Positions 24,478 to 36,300 of a DNA stretch of 64,000 nucleotides are shown piece after piece. The notes beneath the pieces are model-generated. The model was not told the origin of the DNA. It made no database searches and saw only the letters and a list, made by a program, of their open reading frames with translations. The position numbers were made by a program, and so were the translations under genes. This stretch comes from Tetragonia tetragonoides (Eukaryota > Streptophyta > Magnoliopsida > Caryophyllales > Aizoaceae), in NCBI GenBank assembly GCA_038025085.1, contig CM076142.1:32332001-32396000 (forward strand). Reading direction: 5' to 3'. Numbering within the stretch: the first letter of the stretch is position 1; each line of letters starts with the position of its first letter.

Positions 24478-26740
24478 TTGCCATAGTTTGAGAGCACAAG
24501 CCATCGACAAAGCAATGTTTTAGCTGTTACATACTGAACAGAATACTTTACATATTACTGATATATGCTTCTAGTTCTTAGAATCATTTTGAATGAATCA
24601 AGTTCTGTAACTACACAAAAAAGTTTAACTGCGTGTACAATTAGTTTCATCCTTTGATCAAGGTCGGGGGACATGGGTGGTTACTAGTTACTACAGTACT
24701 CAAATCATCTAAAAGTAACCTGAAACATATCAAGTCATCAACATATTTACTATTGTGGTAATTGATTCTTCAATATTCATACATAAGGAGTATACTACTT
24801 TTAATATATTGAATGTGAAACAGCTACAATGTTTAGTAGCTCATACCATTACATCAAGCACTTACCCAAAAGATAGCCGCATCACTCAACCTGCCTACTC
24901 TCACCTTCTAGAAAGGGTTGGGCTATTACGTATGTTAGGAAGAAAGGGCACTCATTTCCTACTGGGAATGTTCGGAAGCCTCACCCAAACCACCACAGGA
25001 AAAATAGAAGCTTCCTCAGGGTCGAAATTGGGTTGCCATTGCCTCACCGTAATGTACTGGTCAGCCACCATCCTTGCTCGCCTCCCCGCTTCTATTTGCC
25101 TAGACGTGATCCAAGCGGGTTCAAGTGGCTAAAGCCTGCTTTTCCTTTTGGAGAAGGAAGTATCCTCAGCTATAACCTCTAGTTTGGAAAGAGAACTCTT
25201 TTCATTTATCAGCAGCGGCATTCTCCCTGAACAGGATTTGCTCTCGCTTTAGAAAGCGTATCCCGATCGATGAAAGTCTGAAGACCGGTATAGAGTAAGT
25301 CAGTACAGCACTAGCAAAGTATGTAGGAGGTCGCAATCATGTCCTACACTACAGGAAGGGCGGCTAAAACGCTTAAAAGTCCAAAGTTCATTACAACACC
25401 GCCTATGGATAGTGCTTCGTTCACAATAGCTTTTACAACCACATCTGCAATTCACTATTCCTATGGAGCCCTTGTTTCATTAATAAATTAGTTGCGCTCA
25501 TTAGTACCCTGCAGGCCTGCAGTACAAAACTTGAGGTTTCCTAATGCTTTAACCAGCCTATTATGACCCCGAAAACTACATATATGTGGAGTACATTAAT
25601 ATTCCCTTTCCTTTCCCTTCCCTTTCATGCCCCCGTCAATAAGATTCTCTCCTCCTATTGAATTCCTCATCAATCAAGTTGTAGCAGAGCAATAGGAATT
25701 TCACTTCAAAGTCCTATGGAAGGGTCAACCGCAAAACATGATCTTAAGTCAAAGGAAATTAGCTACAGTGGTAGAATGCTTGCAGCAGGTTGTTGTGATG
25801 CATTACATCAATGTTAGTAGAACTCCAGATTGGTGAAGAGACAAAGGCTATGTACATTTTAGTTTCCCAGACCGTGTTGGGTTAGATCAACTGTTCTTTT
25901 TACACACTGCTGTCACTTTTCTTATGTCACCTAAGTGTTTGAGTATCTAAAAAACAAGCATCACTTTTTTGTCTGAAGGTACTACTACTTTTTTCTCACA
26001 TGTATCACCTGCGTGATCCAACAGGGTGCTACTTCTACTCATTTTTGTTGTAGGTAGTTTCTCTTCTTCTCCCTTTGTTTAAGGTTGTAACTAGTTGTTG
26101 TACATTATAGACTTATAGTCGTGGGAGAACGCAATCTTAGATGTTTCAAAATCCTACTTGTTATAATCACTGGTGTACATTATCTGTCAATTTATTAAGT
26201 TTGGTGTATTTTATCAATGGATCTAAACAATTGAGTTTTAACTAGTCAATGATAACAGTTCTCTTGATTTTATATTGTTTTGAGAATTTCTCATTTGTTT
26301 GGTTGATATTATTGTGACGAAGGGATTATCCGCGTTGACGTCATAACGTGCACTCCTCAAAGAAAATCGGAGGGAAAATAAGGTAAAAGTCTGACCAACA
26401 GCAGCAGTATACTAACCATAATTCTTCCTGTTCTATTTCACTCCCCGATAGGGATGCTTTTCACCCTTCCCTCACTGCATACTACATTCGAAAACAAATA
26501 ATTCATGAAAAAAATGTTGAATTGTTGCCCTCCCAAGTATAAATTATTTTAGGTAGAATAGTAGTGATATTGATATGGAGTAAATGAAGCATGACTGGTT
26601 AACTTGAGTTTTTTTTTTTTTTAACATGTTGCTGCTGTAAAAAAGCCTGTAAAGTACTATATGAGCTTGTCCTTGGTTTTCTGGTGATGGTTCCTACCTG
26701 AGCAGAGCTGTGAGAACCTAGCCTGTTAAGTTCACATTCG
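24478..26740. other. Intergenic stretch between the GLR pair and the receptor-kinase relic
   Basis: No gene is seen. It contains a GC-richer block described separately (24870-25480). The rest is AT-rich, with poly-T runs near 26610. Confidence 0.45.
24870..25480. other. Possible mitochondrial-DNA insertion
   Basis: This block is clearly richer in GC and in mixed-base words (for example CAGGAAGGGCGGCTAAAACG and CCGATCGATGAAAGTC) than its AT-rich surroundings. It has the look of plant mitochondrial intergenic DNA. The long open frame across 24755-25132 has no protein family I know and is probably chance. I recognise no mitochondrial gene in it, so this is an inference from composition only. 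Confidence 0.35.
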
Positions 26741-26824
26741 TTGTTTGATCAATTTTCAAGCACCAAACTATTAGAAGAGTCTAAAACTAGCTTTAATATA
26801 GGCATTTTAAGTATAATATCCAAG

Positions 26825-27394
26825 ATGATGCATATCTTTTGGCTGTTGCAGGCGCTCAACATACTAGTATTACTCACAGATGCTGCTACCTATCTCAACT
26901 ACTGCTCAGACAAAAATTACACCTACAACCCGAGCAGCAGCTTTGAAGCAGATCTTAACAACACACTCTTCACCATCCTCCCTGCTAATGCTTCATCTGT
27001 GCACTTCTCTAACTTCTCGAATGGCATTGACATTGATACAGTCTATGTTGTTTACCTCTGCAGGGGTGATATCGACGCCCCAAGCTGTCACGATTGTGTA
27101 GAGGCCGCTGCAAGAAAGTAATCGAACAATGCCCCTTCAACAAAGAGGGGATTGTGTGGTATCAGGAATGCATGTTGCGTTATGCCAATCGATCAATTTT
27201 TTCCATTGAGGAGGTATCTCCACCTTACCAGTATACCAATGTTTCTGACCATGTCAGCGGATATTATCTAGAGCCCTATAACCCGGAATTTGATACCATG
27301 ATGAAAAGCCTCATCAATGAGACCGCTTATAGTCGTAATGTGAGCCTAATAAATTCAACCATGTCTGTTGAACATGTTTTCTCCTCTAAGTCAG
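26825..27394 (+). pseudogene. DUF26 ectodomain (first copy and start of second)
   Basis: The ATG at 26825 begins a signal peptide (MMHIFWLLQALNILVLL). The first DUF26 domain follows, with CRGDIDAPSCHDC, the C-x8-C-x2-C hallmark, at about 27058-27098. The downstream WYQECMLRY is also typical of this domain. The frame shifts by one base near 27115. After 27280, FDTMMKSLINETA matches the beginning of a second DUF26 domain, but its continuation is lost at about 27390 where the inverted block starts. Confidence 0.75.
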
Positions 27395-27606
27395 TGAAAA
27401 GAAGGAACAAGTATGAGTTTCAACTTACCAACAAGTGTTTTAGGAGCATGACGGTGAAACTTCCAAAACCAGAAGCCACCAAGAAGCGACAAAAGTCCAA
27501 ATGCAGATAGCAGGATAGCAACAATAAGTGTTACTTTGCGATTGCCATTACCTGATGCAGCAGATACAACACAGAAACGGCCCAAAACACACATTTTTCA
27601 TGAGCA

Positions 27607-27646
<40 letters not shown>

Positions 27647-27965
27647 AAAAAGAGAACCCAATTAGTTGGTTTCTTGATTTCTCATCATTTAGGTAAATCC
27701 AACTCGTAAATAGATATTCCCCACCTTGTTGAGGAGGACGAGGTGGTAGAGGTCCATACACATCAAACCTAACAAAGCAGCTGGGAAGAAAGATCATGGT
27801 GTTAGCCCATGCATTCCTTTGCCTTTTAGCGCGAGTGAGGCAATCATGACACTGGTTACCTATAATATCAGGTGTGCACTGCACCAAGCCGCGTAATCTT
27901 GCAGATGGCCAGAGCAGAATTTCTTGTGTGCCAAAACCGGGTTGGCTGCTTCTCCAATTAATTAT
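27395..27965 (-). pseudogene. Inverted block: end of the second DUF26 domain and membrane segment
   Basis: On the minus strand this reads, in order, LVQCTPDIIGNQC and HDCLTRAKRQRNAW (a DUF26 with C-x8-C-x2-C), then an intron containing a poly-T of about 42 (poly-A at 27608 on plus), then a membrane segment VTLIVAILLSAFGLLSLLGG and a donor GTAAGT. Turned over, these pieces would follow the plus-strand DUF26 and precede the kinase in the normal order. I therefore read it as an in-place inversion of about 570 bp. Confidence 0.7.
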
Positions 27966-28060
27966 GTGGTATTTGGCCTGATGACTTATTTGCTCATTTG
28001 CTGTCCCAAGTTATAACAGTGAAATATACTTACATAATTACAACTACTCTTTTAACAGAA

Positions 28061-29496
28061 GAGATGGTAGGCCATACTGACGTTCCTGGACACAACGATG
28101 CACGGAGGCCATCTACAGCTGGATTTGCAAAGTTTTCTTATTCTGAGGTGGAGAGAATGACGAGGGGATTCCAGAGAAAATTAGGCATAGGTGGCTTTGG
28201 GGTTGTCTACTATGGTCGTTTAGAAGATGACAACACTGAAGCGGCTGTCAAGGTGTTATCGAACGATGCCCCTAGGCAATTTAGTACTGAGGTTTGTTAC
28301 TTCGTCTTCATCCAATACTAAATTCTGATCTTTTAGTGTAGCAATATATATACCAATAGGAGGTAAGGGAGAAATAATATGTCCTGGTCGAGGTTTTTAT
28401 TTCGTTCAACTATGTCATTTGACAAACAGATTGAAGTGTTTGGATTAATATCTCACAAGAACCTAGTTTCTCTTATTGGATATTGTCAAGATGGAACCAA
28501 CCTGGCACTGATTTATGAGTATATGGCTGGGGGGGGGGGACTTGAGAGCTATTTTGTCAGGTACCTCTTGTAATAGTCTTTTTCCTAGTGATGAACTTCA
28601 GAAGATCATGTATACCTGATAGTTCTTGTCGCTTCTTGTTACACGTACAGGCTCAGATTCTTTGAGCTGGAGCAAGAGATTAGAGATAGGCATTGACTCA
28701 GCGCAAGGCATGGAATACATAAACTTCAGTCTTGTTCGACACTTAATTACACCAATTAGTTGATCCTTAAATTAAACATCATAAGCTGTTTTTTCACAGG
28801 ATTGGATTATTTGCACAATGGTTGCACACCACCTATAGTCCATCGAGATGTGAAGTCCCCTAATATTTTACTGAATCAACAACTCCGAGCAAAGATGGCT
28901 GATTTTGGATTCTCTAAGATCTTTCCAGACGAAAATGTTTCTGTTTTATCAACAAGGGTCATTGGTTCACCAGGTTATGTTGATCCTCAGTAAGTATTAT
29001 ACAATATTATAGAGTCCCATTGTTACCTTAACATATTTATCATTGCATAATGCTACCAGCAGTTACAATTAAGATAGCTATTTACATGTATTAAAATTTT
29101 ATGGGCACATACAGGTACCATTTAACCGCACAGTTAAACGAGAAGAGTGACGTTTACAGCTTTGGAGTAGTCCTATTAGAGCTAATCACAGGGAAAGCTG
29201 CAATAGTAAATGAAGGGACTAACTTGGTTCAATGGGTTCGGCCAATGCTTGAGACAGGGGATATGGATAACATAATGGACCCGAGGCTGCAAGGAGTTCA
29301 GACTCGTGCTTCGGTTTGGAGAGCAACAGATTTGGCTATGGAATGTGTCAAGTTAGACAGTATGGAAAGGCCGGCCATGAGTCTCATTGTTACAGGTCTC
29401 AAAGAGTGCTTGGCCTTGGAGATGGATCCTAAGAGCTCCACGGAGATGATGAGTTCATTTGCTTCAATTTCCACGATGGCTCCATCAGCACGATAG
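28061..29496 (+). pseudogene. LRR-I-type protein kinase domain
   Basis: Five or so exons: 28061-28291, 28430-28560, 28651-28707, 28800-28989, 29115-29496. Catalytic landmarks are the Gly-rich loop GIGGFGVVYYG, the lysine in AAVKVL, HRDVKSPNILL, DFG in ADFGFSK, and SPGYVDPQYHL followed by EKSDVYSFG. The wording fits the malectin-LRR (LRR-I) kinases. Oddities are a G run at 28528-28540 that shifts frame, and an exon-3 donor that appears as GC (28708-28709) instead of GT; joining there restores AQGLDYLHNG. Exon limits are inferred from frame and splice words. Confidence 0.75.
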
Positions 29497-30770
29497 TACT
29501 AATCTGTCTGTTTCCTTTCTTCAGTTTCCATCAATCATATGCATTTGTTTCTGGTTAGATTGAGTGTCAAAATATAAATGCAGGTGCTTTCGTACAACTT
29601 TACCCTTGTCTCTTTTCATTTGTGTAAACTTGTATTCCTTAGAGCTGTTATTCAAGATTAATGGAGTATTAACTTTGTAAGAGACTTGTGAATAAGCAAT
29701 TCTCTTCTGCTATCATCCCAATTTTATTATATGTAATGTTCTTTAACAAGTAAATAGAAAAAGGCGGTTGATGCAGAACTGGGTTTCGAAACCTTAGTCT
29801 CTAAAATTTTTGCTTGAATGATACCCGTTGATAGTTCAAAAAGAAACCAAGGATTTGCCAAGTTGCTGACTTGGTGACTTGCCATCACCCAGAAGAGTAG
29901 TGTATGTAGTTTTGAGTTTCTGACCAGCTAGGAATGGAGCCATGGAGGTGAGGGACATGTAATCCAATTAGAGATTTCCTGGTAAAAGACTTATAATTGA
30001 CTGACATTAAGGGATCTGCCATGAGTTTAGTAATTAATACTGCGCTTCGTGATGACTAATATTGATAGGTATGAACATTGAAGATTTAATCATCAAGATA
30101 TGCTAACATTTGGATTTGGATGATTTCAACATGAAGCTTCATTAGCCATGGATTTATATTTGTTATATCTGAATGGTTCCAATGAATAAGCACCCTTGTC
30201 CTGCAACAAGGATGGAATATTCAAGGCATTTAAACTTTTCCCTTGTCTAGCTTCAGAACATGCTGCATGGACACAAAATGATTCTAGATACATGAACATA
30301 ACTGTTATAATGCCACTGAAACAAGACTATTAAAGATAATTTTCCAAATCAAACAAATTATATTTACAGTACCAATGTTTGGAACTTTGGATGATCTTGG
30401 CTTGCATGTGTACTCAAATTTATTGTTTTATCAAAAACTCGTGCTCTTGTTATTGACCTGCTCCACACTGAACACATACACAAATCACAAGCACTAGGTT
30501 GAATGGATAAATACACAAAAAGCTCGGAGAAAGGACAATCGACATCATAGATCAAATAGACAATGCAACATTGTTTCGACTTGTTTAATACCTGCTTGAA
30601 TGATTGTAATCTTTTGGACTTGGGGTTTGGTGGCCAAAGATTCACATGAACTAATAGAAGAAGGATAGATTCTTGAGAGACCTGACAGGGGGTGGGAAAT
30701 CCGAGCTGGTTCACTACTTTTCCTGAAGCCACCATTACAATTTGCCTAGACTAACCTGAGATCATTGTCC
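29497..30770. other. Intergenic stretch
   Basis: This contains the 3' flank of the kinase relic, then AT-rich DNA. I see no gene or repeat structure that I can name. Confidence 0.4.
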
Positions 30771-31260
30771 ACTGTTGTTAGAGTTGGTTAAACCGCCTGC
30801 TAGGATTAGTAACAAACCGTTTCATTTTGAATCAATGTGGTTGACTGAGTCCTCGTTTAGTACTTTGGTGGATGATGGTTGGGTGGATTCGATTGAAATT
30901 GATCTTCTTAAAAAACTAATTTATTCAAAGATGTTTTGTGCAACTGGAATGTGAATTGTTTTGGAAAATATTTTCAAAAGGAAAAGAATTTTGATAGCTA
31001 GAATTAACGGAGTGCAAAAGAAACTTGATTCTGACCTTGACTCAAATTTTCTGAATCGCCTTGAAGATGACCTGTAATGGGAACTTAATGTGATTTTTGA
31101 GCAGGAACAAATTCTGTGGCTCATAAATTCAAGATTTAAATGGATTGAACAGAGAGATAGAAACACCAACTTTTTTTCATAAGTATACCCTCATTAAGAG
31201 AAAAAGAAGTTGAATTCTCTCTCTTGATAATGACTTTGGTGAGATTATTAATGATTCGTC
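30770..31260 (+). pseudogene. LINE ORF2 scrap
   Basis: The plus strand reads FHFESMWLTESSF, then EQILWLINSRFKWIEQ. Both match the linker between endonuclease and reverse transcriptase in plant L1 ORF2. Stops and frame changes are frequent. The next LINE starts just downstream with ORF1, so this scrap is probably an older copy. Confidence 0.65.
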
Positions 31261-31299
31261 CAACTTTTAAACCACATTAATAACTTCTATGTAAAACTC

Positions 31300-32593
31300 G
31301 TCACTTCTATGTCAAACTCGTTGGGGAGAACTTGATCCCGGAAAATCACTCAGAAAGCAGGAAACAGAGCCCGTGAGACAATCATCATTTGGGAAAGAGA
31401 AAAGTGTCTCGCTAATAAGTTCGAGCGGGAACATTCCTATTTCGGTGAACACTTTTGCTATTCTTGATAGTGTGGACCCGGATGTGCATGTCAATGGAGA
31501 CAATATCTCTGGTCAACCTCTAACCTCTACTCCTCAGGCTTCACTTGATAAGTCATTGTCTGACGCTATAAGTATTTCTGGTAATTTCCCCACTTTTACA
31601 CCTCCAACGGTTGAGTTAGAGAATCACGTGACTAAGAGCTCGACAGCTGGCGGGGCAGGTGTTCCACCGTCCTCTCCCTTACCCACTCAAAACGCAACCC
31701 GTTCATCTCCCATCTCTATCCCAATTAACCCAGCTCACAATATCTCAACCCCCAAACAGAAATCACATAAATCACAAAAAAAAAAACCACCACACACTCT
31801 ACATCCCCTTCCTTTGTTTCTTTTAATGAGGATTGTAGAACTAACATCGGGCTACCAGGAATTCTCATCCCCTCCAAGCGAAGTGGGCTCGTATGTGAAC
31901 TACAACGAGATTATGTTCATGGCTTGGGAAGGAGCAACGTAACCCTCAAACCAGTTTCGCCAGCAATAATCAAGAAATTAATCACGTGTCCCGATCTAAA
32001 AATCCCAGAATGAAGGATCTCCTAATGGTCTGAAAAGAGGGAGAGATAAGCCCTGCAAATCTTCCACAATTCAGAGACCTAATTCACCTTCCACAACACA
32101 TCCTTCTGGATATCCAGTTCGACTTCGACAAATTGAACAAGTCGGACTCAGAGATGATAATCCCTCCTCTTTGGGGAGACCAAATGAACCCGACTACGGT
32201 GTTTTCATCTTGGATAGGGAACTTCAACTTCACGGATAGGATAGCCATTACTGTAGTAGCGGCGAGTCACACAAATGCAGCTCAGACGTTCACAGTGATA
32301 GAGGAGATAAAACAGATCAAAGTCGACATTAACTGGTGGAATAGGGTTGCAGTAAGAAGGTACAGTCAGGTCCAACTGAGAGCACTGACCAGATTATGGA
32401 TTCATCCTCAACAAGAAAGAGCTCTAGACTCTTGGAGTCAAGAAAAAGAGATGCTCGCAAGGAGCTCCAACTTGTCGCAAATGTGCCTGCTAAAATGAAG
32501 ATAATTTTTTGGAACGCGGGGGGGATAGGTCACCCCACCTTCAGATCAACTATCCGTCTCCTAATGGATACCCATAAACTATCCATGATTATC
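31300..32593 (+). pseudogene. L1 LINE: ORF1 C-terminal part and start of ORF2 endonuclease
   Basis: ORF1 tail text (FAILDSVDPDVHVNGD, then a Pro/Ser/Thr-rich stretch) runs from about 31370. ORF2 begins near 32495 with MKIIFWNAGGIGHPTF, the start of the L1 endonuclease. It is cut at 32593 by a solo LTR and resumes at 40532. The 5-bp duplication TTATC at 32589-32593 and 40527-40531 marks the break. ORF1 is broken by frame changes. Confidence 0.75.
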
Positions 32594-32859
32594 TGTCACA
32601 CCTCGAAATTTCGTTTTGTTTAGCGTTTTGCACGAGTCGCATGGTGCATACTAGTCAACTTAGAATCACGATCGTACTTGCTCATATTGCATATGTTAGT
32701 GTCCTAGAATTGTTTTATATTTTCATATGGTAAACTCGTTTTGTTTTGGGAAGCGATTACTACATATCTCAAGTTTCGGGAAACTTCTTTTAAGGAGGGT
32801 AGAATGTGGTACCTTCAATATTTTCTATAATTATCACTAGTACATAAAGTACCATGTGC

Positions 32860-33195
32860 GACGGTTCAAAACACTAATATGCGTCGGTTTTGAACCGTCG
32901 CTTATGTAAGGGACGCACATGCTCAAGAGCATATGTGTCGGTTGGCGAACCGACGCACAAAGGTCGGTTGTTTAGATCAACCGACGCACAAAGTCTGACT
33001 ATGTGCGTCGGTTGTCTGTCTGACTATGTGCATCGGTTGAAGTAGACAACCGACGCACATGCTTGTTATGGGCGACGGTTGTTTACTTCAACCGACACAC
33101 ATAGACAGACTTTGTGCGTCGGTTGATCTAAAGAACCGACGCACATAGACAGACTTTGTGCGTCTGATGATCTAAAGAACCGTCGCACAAAGTTT
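32860..33195. repeat. Left subterminal repeats of the CACTA-like element
   Basis: About a dozen copies of TGTGCGTCGGTT or its complement lie at short spacing, often as inverted pairs that could form hairpins. Individual copies vary by one or two bases. Such arrays are the binding sites for the transposase in CACTA elements. Confidence 0.8.
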
Positions 33196-33254
33196 TTTTT
33201 TTAAATTTTTTTTTTTTTTCGAAATTCCACAATTAGATCTCTTAAAACAAAGTC

Positions 33255-33326
33255 AGCCTATGTGGGATTCGAACCCACGTCTTTTGTGCCATAACACAAA
33301 TGCTCTACCATCTAAGGTAATAGGCT
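33255..33326 (-). tRNA. tRNA-like sequence, probably a pseudogene
   Basis: The 72-base minus-strand segment folds as a cloverleaf. The acceptor stem AGCCTAT/ATAGGCT has 7 pairs. The T arm GTGGG-TTCGAAT-CCCAC is perfect and gives the B box. The D arm is weak (3 of 4 pairs). The anticodon stem TTTGT/ACAAA encloses an 8-base loop (GTTATGGC) instead of 7, so no anticodon can be assigned. It lies just inside the CACTA-like element. No transcript is implied. Confidence 0.5.
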
Positions 33327-36300
33327 TCGAAAATAAGAATAATTATACAACTTTTCTACAAAATAATACTTTGCAAATGATAACAATTCTATTACATAAC
33401 TTGTTCGAAGCAAATTTTCCATACGATCTAAGTTTCATAATATTCTTAATTCAATCTGAAAATGCAGAATGGTACTCTAAAATCACTGTTATTACCCCAA
33501 AGGCCGCATCGAACTAAACAAAGAAAAATCAATCAACAACTTTAATCGCACTCCTTAAGTATCTAGACAATTATCAGCATTTCCTATCAGGTAAATCTCA
33601 ATCAAATATTACCTATTACTTGCAGATCATGTACTCTGTGACCCTAGGACAATTTTCAGGTTCCAAATTTCTGAGAAACCAAGATCATCAACAAAATGTA
33701 CTGACTTTTTCAAGGTACTTTCAGCATGAGACAAGTGATAAATTAAAAACATTAATAACCCATATGGTCATAGCGATTCATCAAAGCCCAAGGAAAATCA
33801 AGTCACCAGCACAATTAGCAACAACCAACAAGCAGCACTAGCAAACAGGAACAACATTGAACAGCAAACAACAGCAACCAAGTTTTAGCTACAATTACAG
33901 CAAACAGTCGTCACATTTTACAGAAAACAGCAGCTGCAAATACAGGAAAAAAAACAGCAGCTGCAAATACAGCAAAAAAAACAGCAGCAACAGCACAAAA
34001 ACAGCAGCAATTACAGCACAAACACACAAGCAATAAACGCAAATAGCAGCAGCATATTACTGAAAACAGTGACTGCAAATACAGCAAAAAAAACACCATT
34101 TTACAGCAACGGAATCGTACCACAAACAGCAAACTTACAGCAAAAAGCAACAGCAACTAACAACAAACGAGTGAACGACAATGGTACTAGTATGTGCAGA
34201 TGACCCTTTTTTACTAGTGTGTGCCAACAGAAAGAACAAATGTAATAAGCGTGAGCCAACAAGTGTAATAAGCATCCCAACACATCGTACATAGGATTTT
34301 CACTACACATTGGCATACCCCTAACTTATACAGCAGGTACAGAAACACAACAAATGCAAGGCTGCAATCAGATTAAACAAATCAACTTCATTTGCTTAGC
34401 AAAAAGAACAAAAAAAGGTGAAAAGAGTCAAAGAGGATTGTTGTCTATGATCAACAAATACAGTAACTATTTCTTTGTTCTTCACTACTTTACTTGCTAA
34501 ATTGAGATGGTAAACTGATTTTTGCACATACAGTTGAGCCTACATGTGCAAAGGCTGAAAAATTGTAAACAAGTCTTACAAATGTAGCAGAGACCACAAA
34601 CCAGCACCAACTTCAACAAATTGAGTATGCATATGTGCTCGACGAAGCAAGCAACATCCCATATTCCGGTCACAAATATTCCTGCAACACCAGGAACATC
34701 TGAATCTTAATTACATATCAATGTTAACTGTTAAGAGAATTAATAATGACAATAGTATGCAATGTTATACACTTATAAGCAACTACTTATACTATACTAC
34801 AGTGACGTGTACCAGTTTTAAGAACAATGTAGAGGGGGAAAGAGAGAGAAAGGAAAGAAAATTTACCGGCCACAACGCAAATATGATGACCTAAATATTT
34901 GAGATTCAAACTAAGAAAATTCAGAACAGAAAAAGGTTCAAAAAAGCAGGGACAAAGGGCATATGCAGGACACAAGAAATATATAACCCCCAACAAGAGA
35001 CACATGTTACCGTACTTTCTTAATTCCTCTCTGCCTGAAATGGAGTTCAACAAAATTGTTAAAGAACTGCATGAGGACTCTTTAGGGCAGCCAGAATTCA
35101 GGACAAGCAAACCAGGAAGAGATGTTACCAAGTATCCTATTGCGGGGTGTATGTGCAATGCTTCAGACGGGCATTCCTCGACTTGAAGGCTCAAGATTCT
35201 GCTATAACAGTACACTTCCTCGAGGCTTATTGACTGATTCCAGAGTGATAGAACCATCAGAATCCGTGAAAGCGAGTACTCAACCCGTGCAGCTCTTCAT
35301 AAGGGACATGGTACTAGGATGTCGAAAGAGAGCTGCAATTGACACTTGAGGAAGTATATTCTCATATTTATACTCCAGCTTTTGACACGGTGTCTTAGAA
35401 GTGGGATCCTTGTGCCACAGTACAGTAAACGTTATCCAATATTCTTTTCATTCTTTACAACAGGATTTTGTTTAGAGAACGCAGATGTTGTACCTCATTG
35501 ACACTTCCTCGCAGCAAGCAGCAAGCAGCACGCAGCACGCAATGCAGCAGCTGCAGCAAGCATCACCAAATGCAGCAGCTGCAGCAAGCATCACCAAATG
35601 CAGCTGCTGCAGCACGCAGCACCAAATGCAGCACCTGCAGCACGCAGCACAAACGACACAGCACAACAAGAGCAAGGGCAAAAACAGAAATAAGAAGAAG
35701 TAGCTTCAGAACATTTCACCCCGAAATTTTGTGAACAATCTACTTGCTTTTTTCACAATAGAACAGAACTATCACGGCACTCCATAGGGCACGATGAACC
35801 TCACTTGTCAGGTCCAAAAACTGAAGGAGGAGGCTTTATTTTAGCAGCTCATTAAAAATCAGTTGATGCATATGTTGTATAAGTGAGGACTACACCTAAC
35901 CAGACATATACATTAGCAAAAAAGGAACACTTGAATCTTTTTTTTTCCTTTCTTTTTTGCGAAACAGGAACACTTCATTCTTTAGCACTGATCAAATGAA
36001 CAACAGACAACAGGATCACACTTCATCATCCCAATACCCTAGCGCACGTATATTGTAGTCAAGCACATCCATATATACCCCTAAAACAACCACCAAACCA
36101 CTCAGAAAACCTTATCATCTTTACGAAAGCTCGGTTATACCTGCTCGTCCCTCATGTCCATTGTAGATTACATCTCCCTGATATTAATTTCCACTTGATT
36201 GATGCAACTAGGCATTACTAAATTTATATATAAAAAATATAATTAAACAAAAGGCTAACATAATCCAGTCACGCAGTTATAGTCCTCCTTATAGCAAACA

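Larger units (their letters stand above)
26741..29496 (+). pseudogene. Receptor-like kinase: DUF26 ectodomain plus LRR-I-type kinase, rearranged
   Basis: A DUF26 (Gnk2) ectodomain and a protein kinase domain lie in the right order on the plus strand. Such proteins sit in the plasma membrane and sense extracellular cues. Breaks are a 1-base frameshift near 27115, an inverted block at about 27395-27965 holding the rest of the second DUF26 and the membrane segment, and a frame slip in a run of G at about 28528. The kinase is of the LRR-I (malectin-LRR) type, not the kinase usual in DUF26 receptors. The gene is probably dead in this assembly, although the kinase exons are well kept. Separate entries give the parts. 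Confidence 0.75.

Noticed and set aside
24755..25132. 125-codon frame as a gene
   Set aside because: No recognisable family, no splice context, and it crosses into a composition island. Probably chance.
27531..27887. Minus frame with a long Phe run as a single protein
   Set aside because: The Phe run is the poly-T tract in an intron. Only the text before it (DUF26) is coding-like.
35468..35734. Gln/Ala/Ser-rich frames on plus and Cys-rich frame on minus
   Set aside because: Produced by the CAG/GCA repeat in the CACTA-like element.
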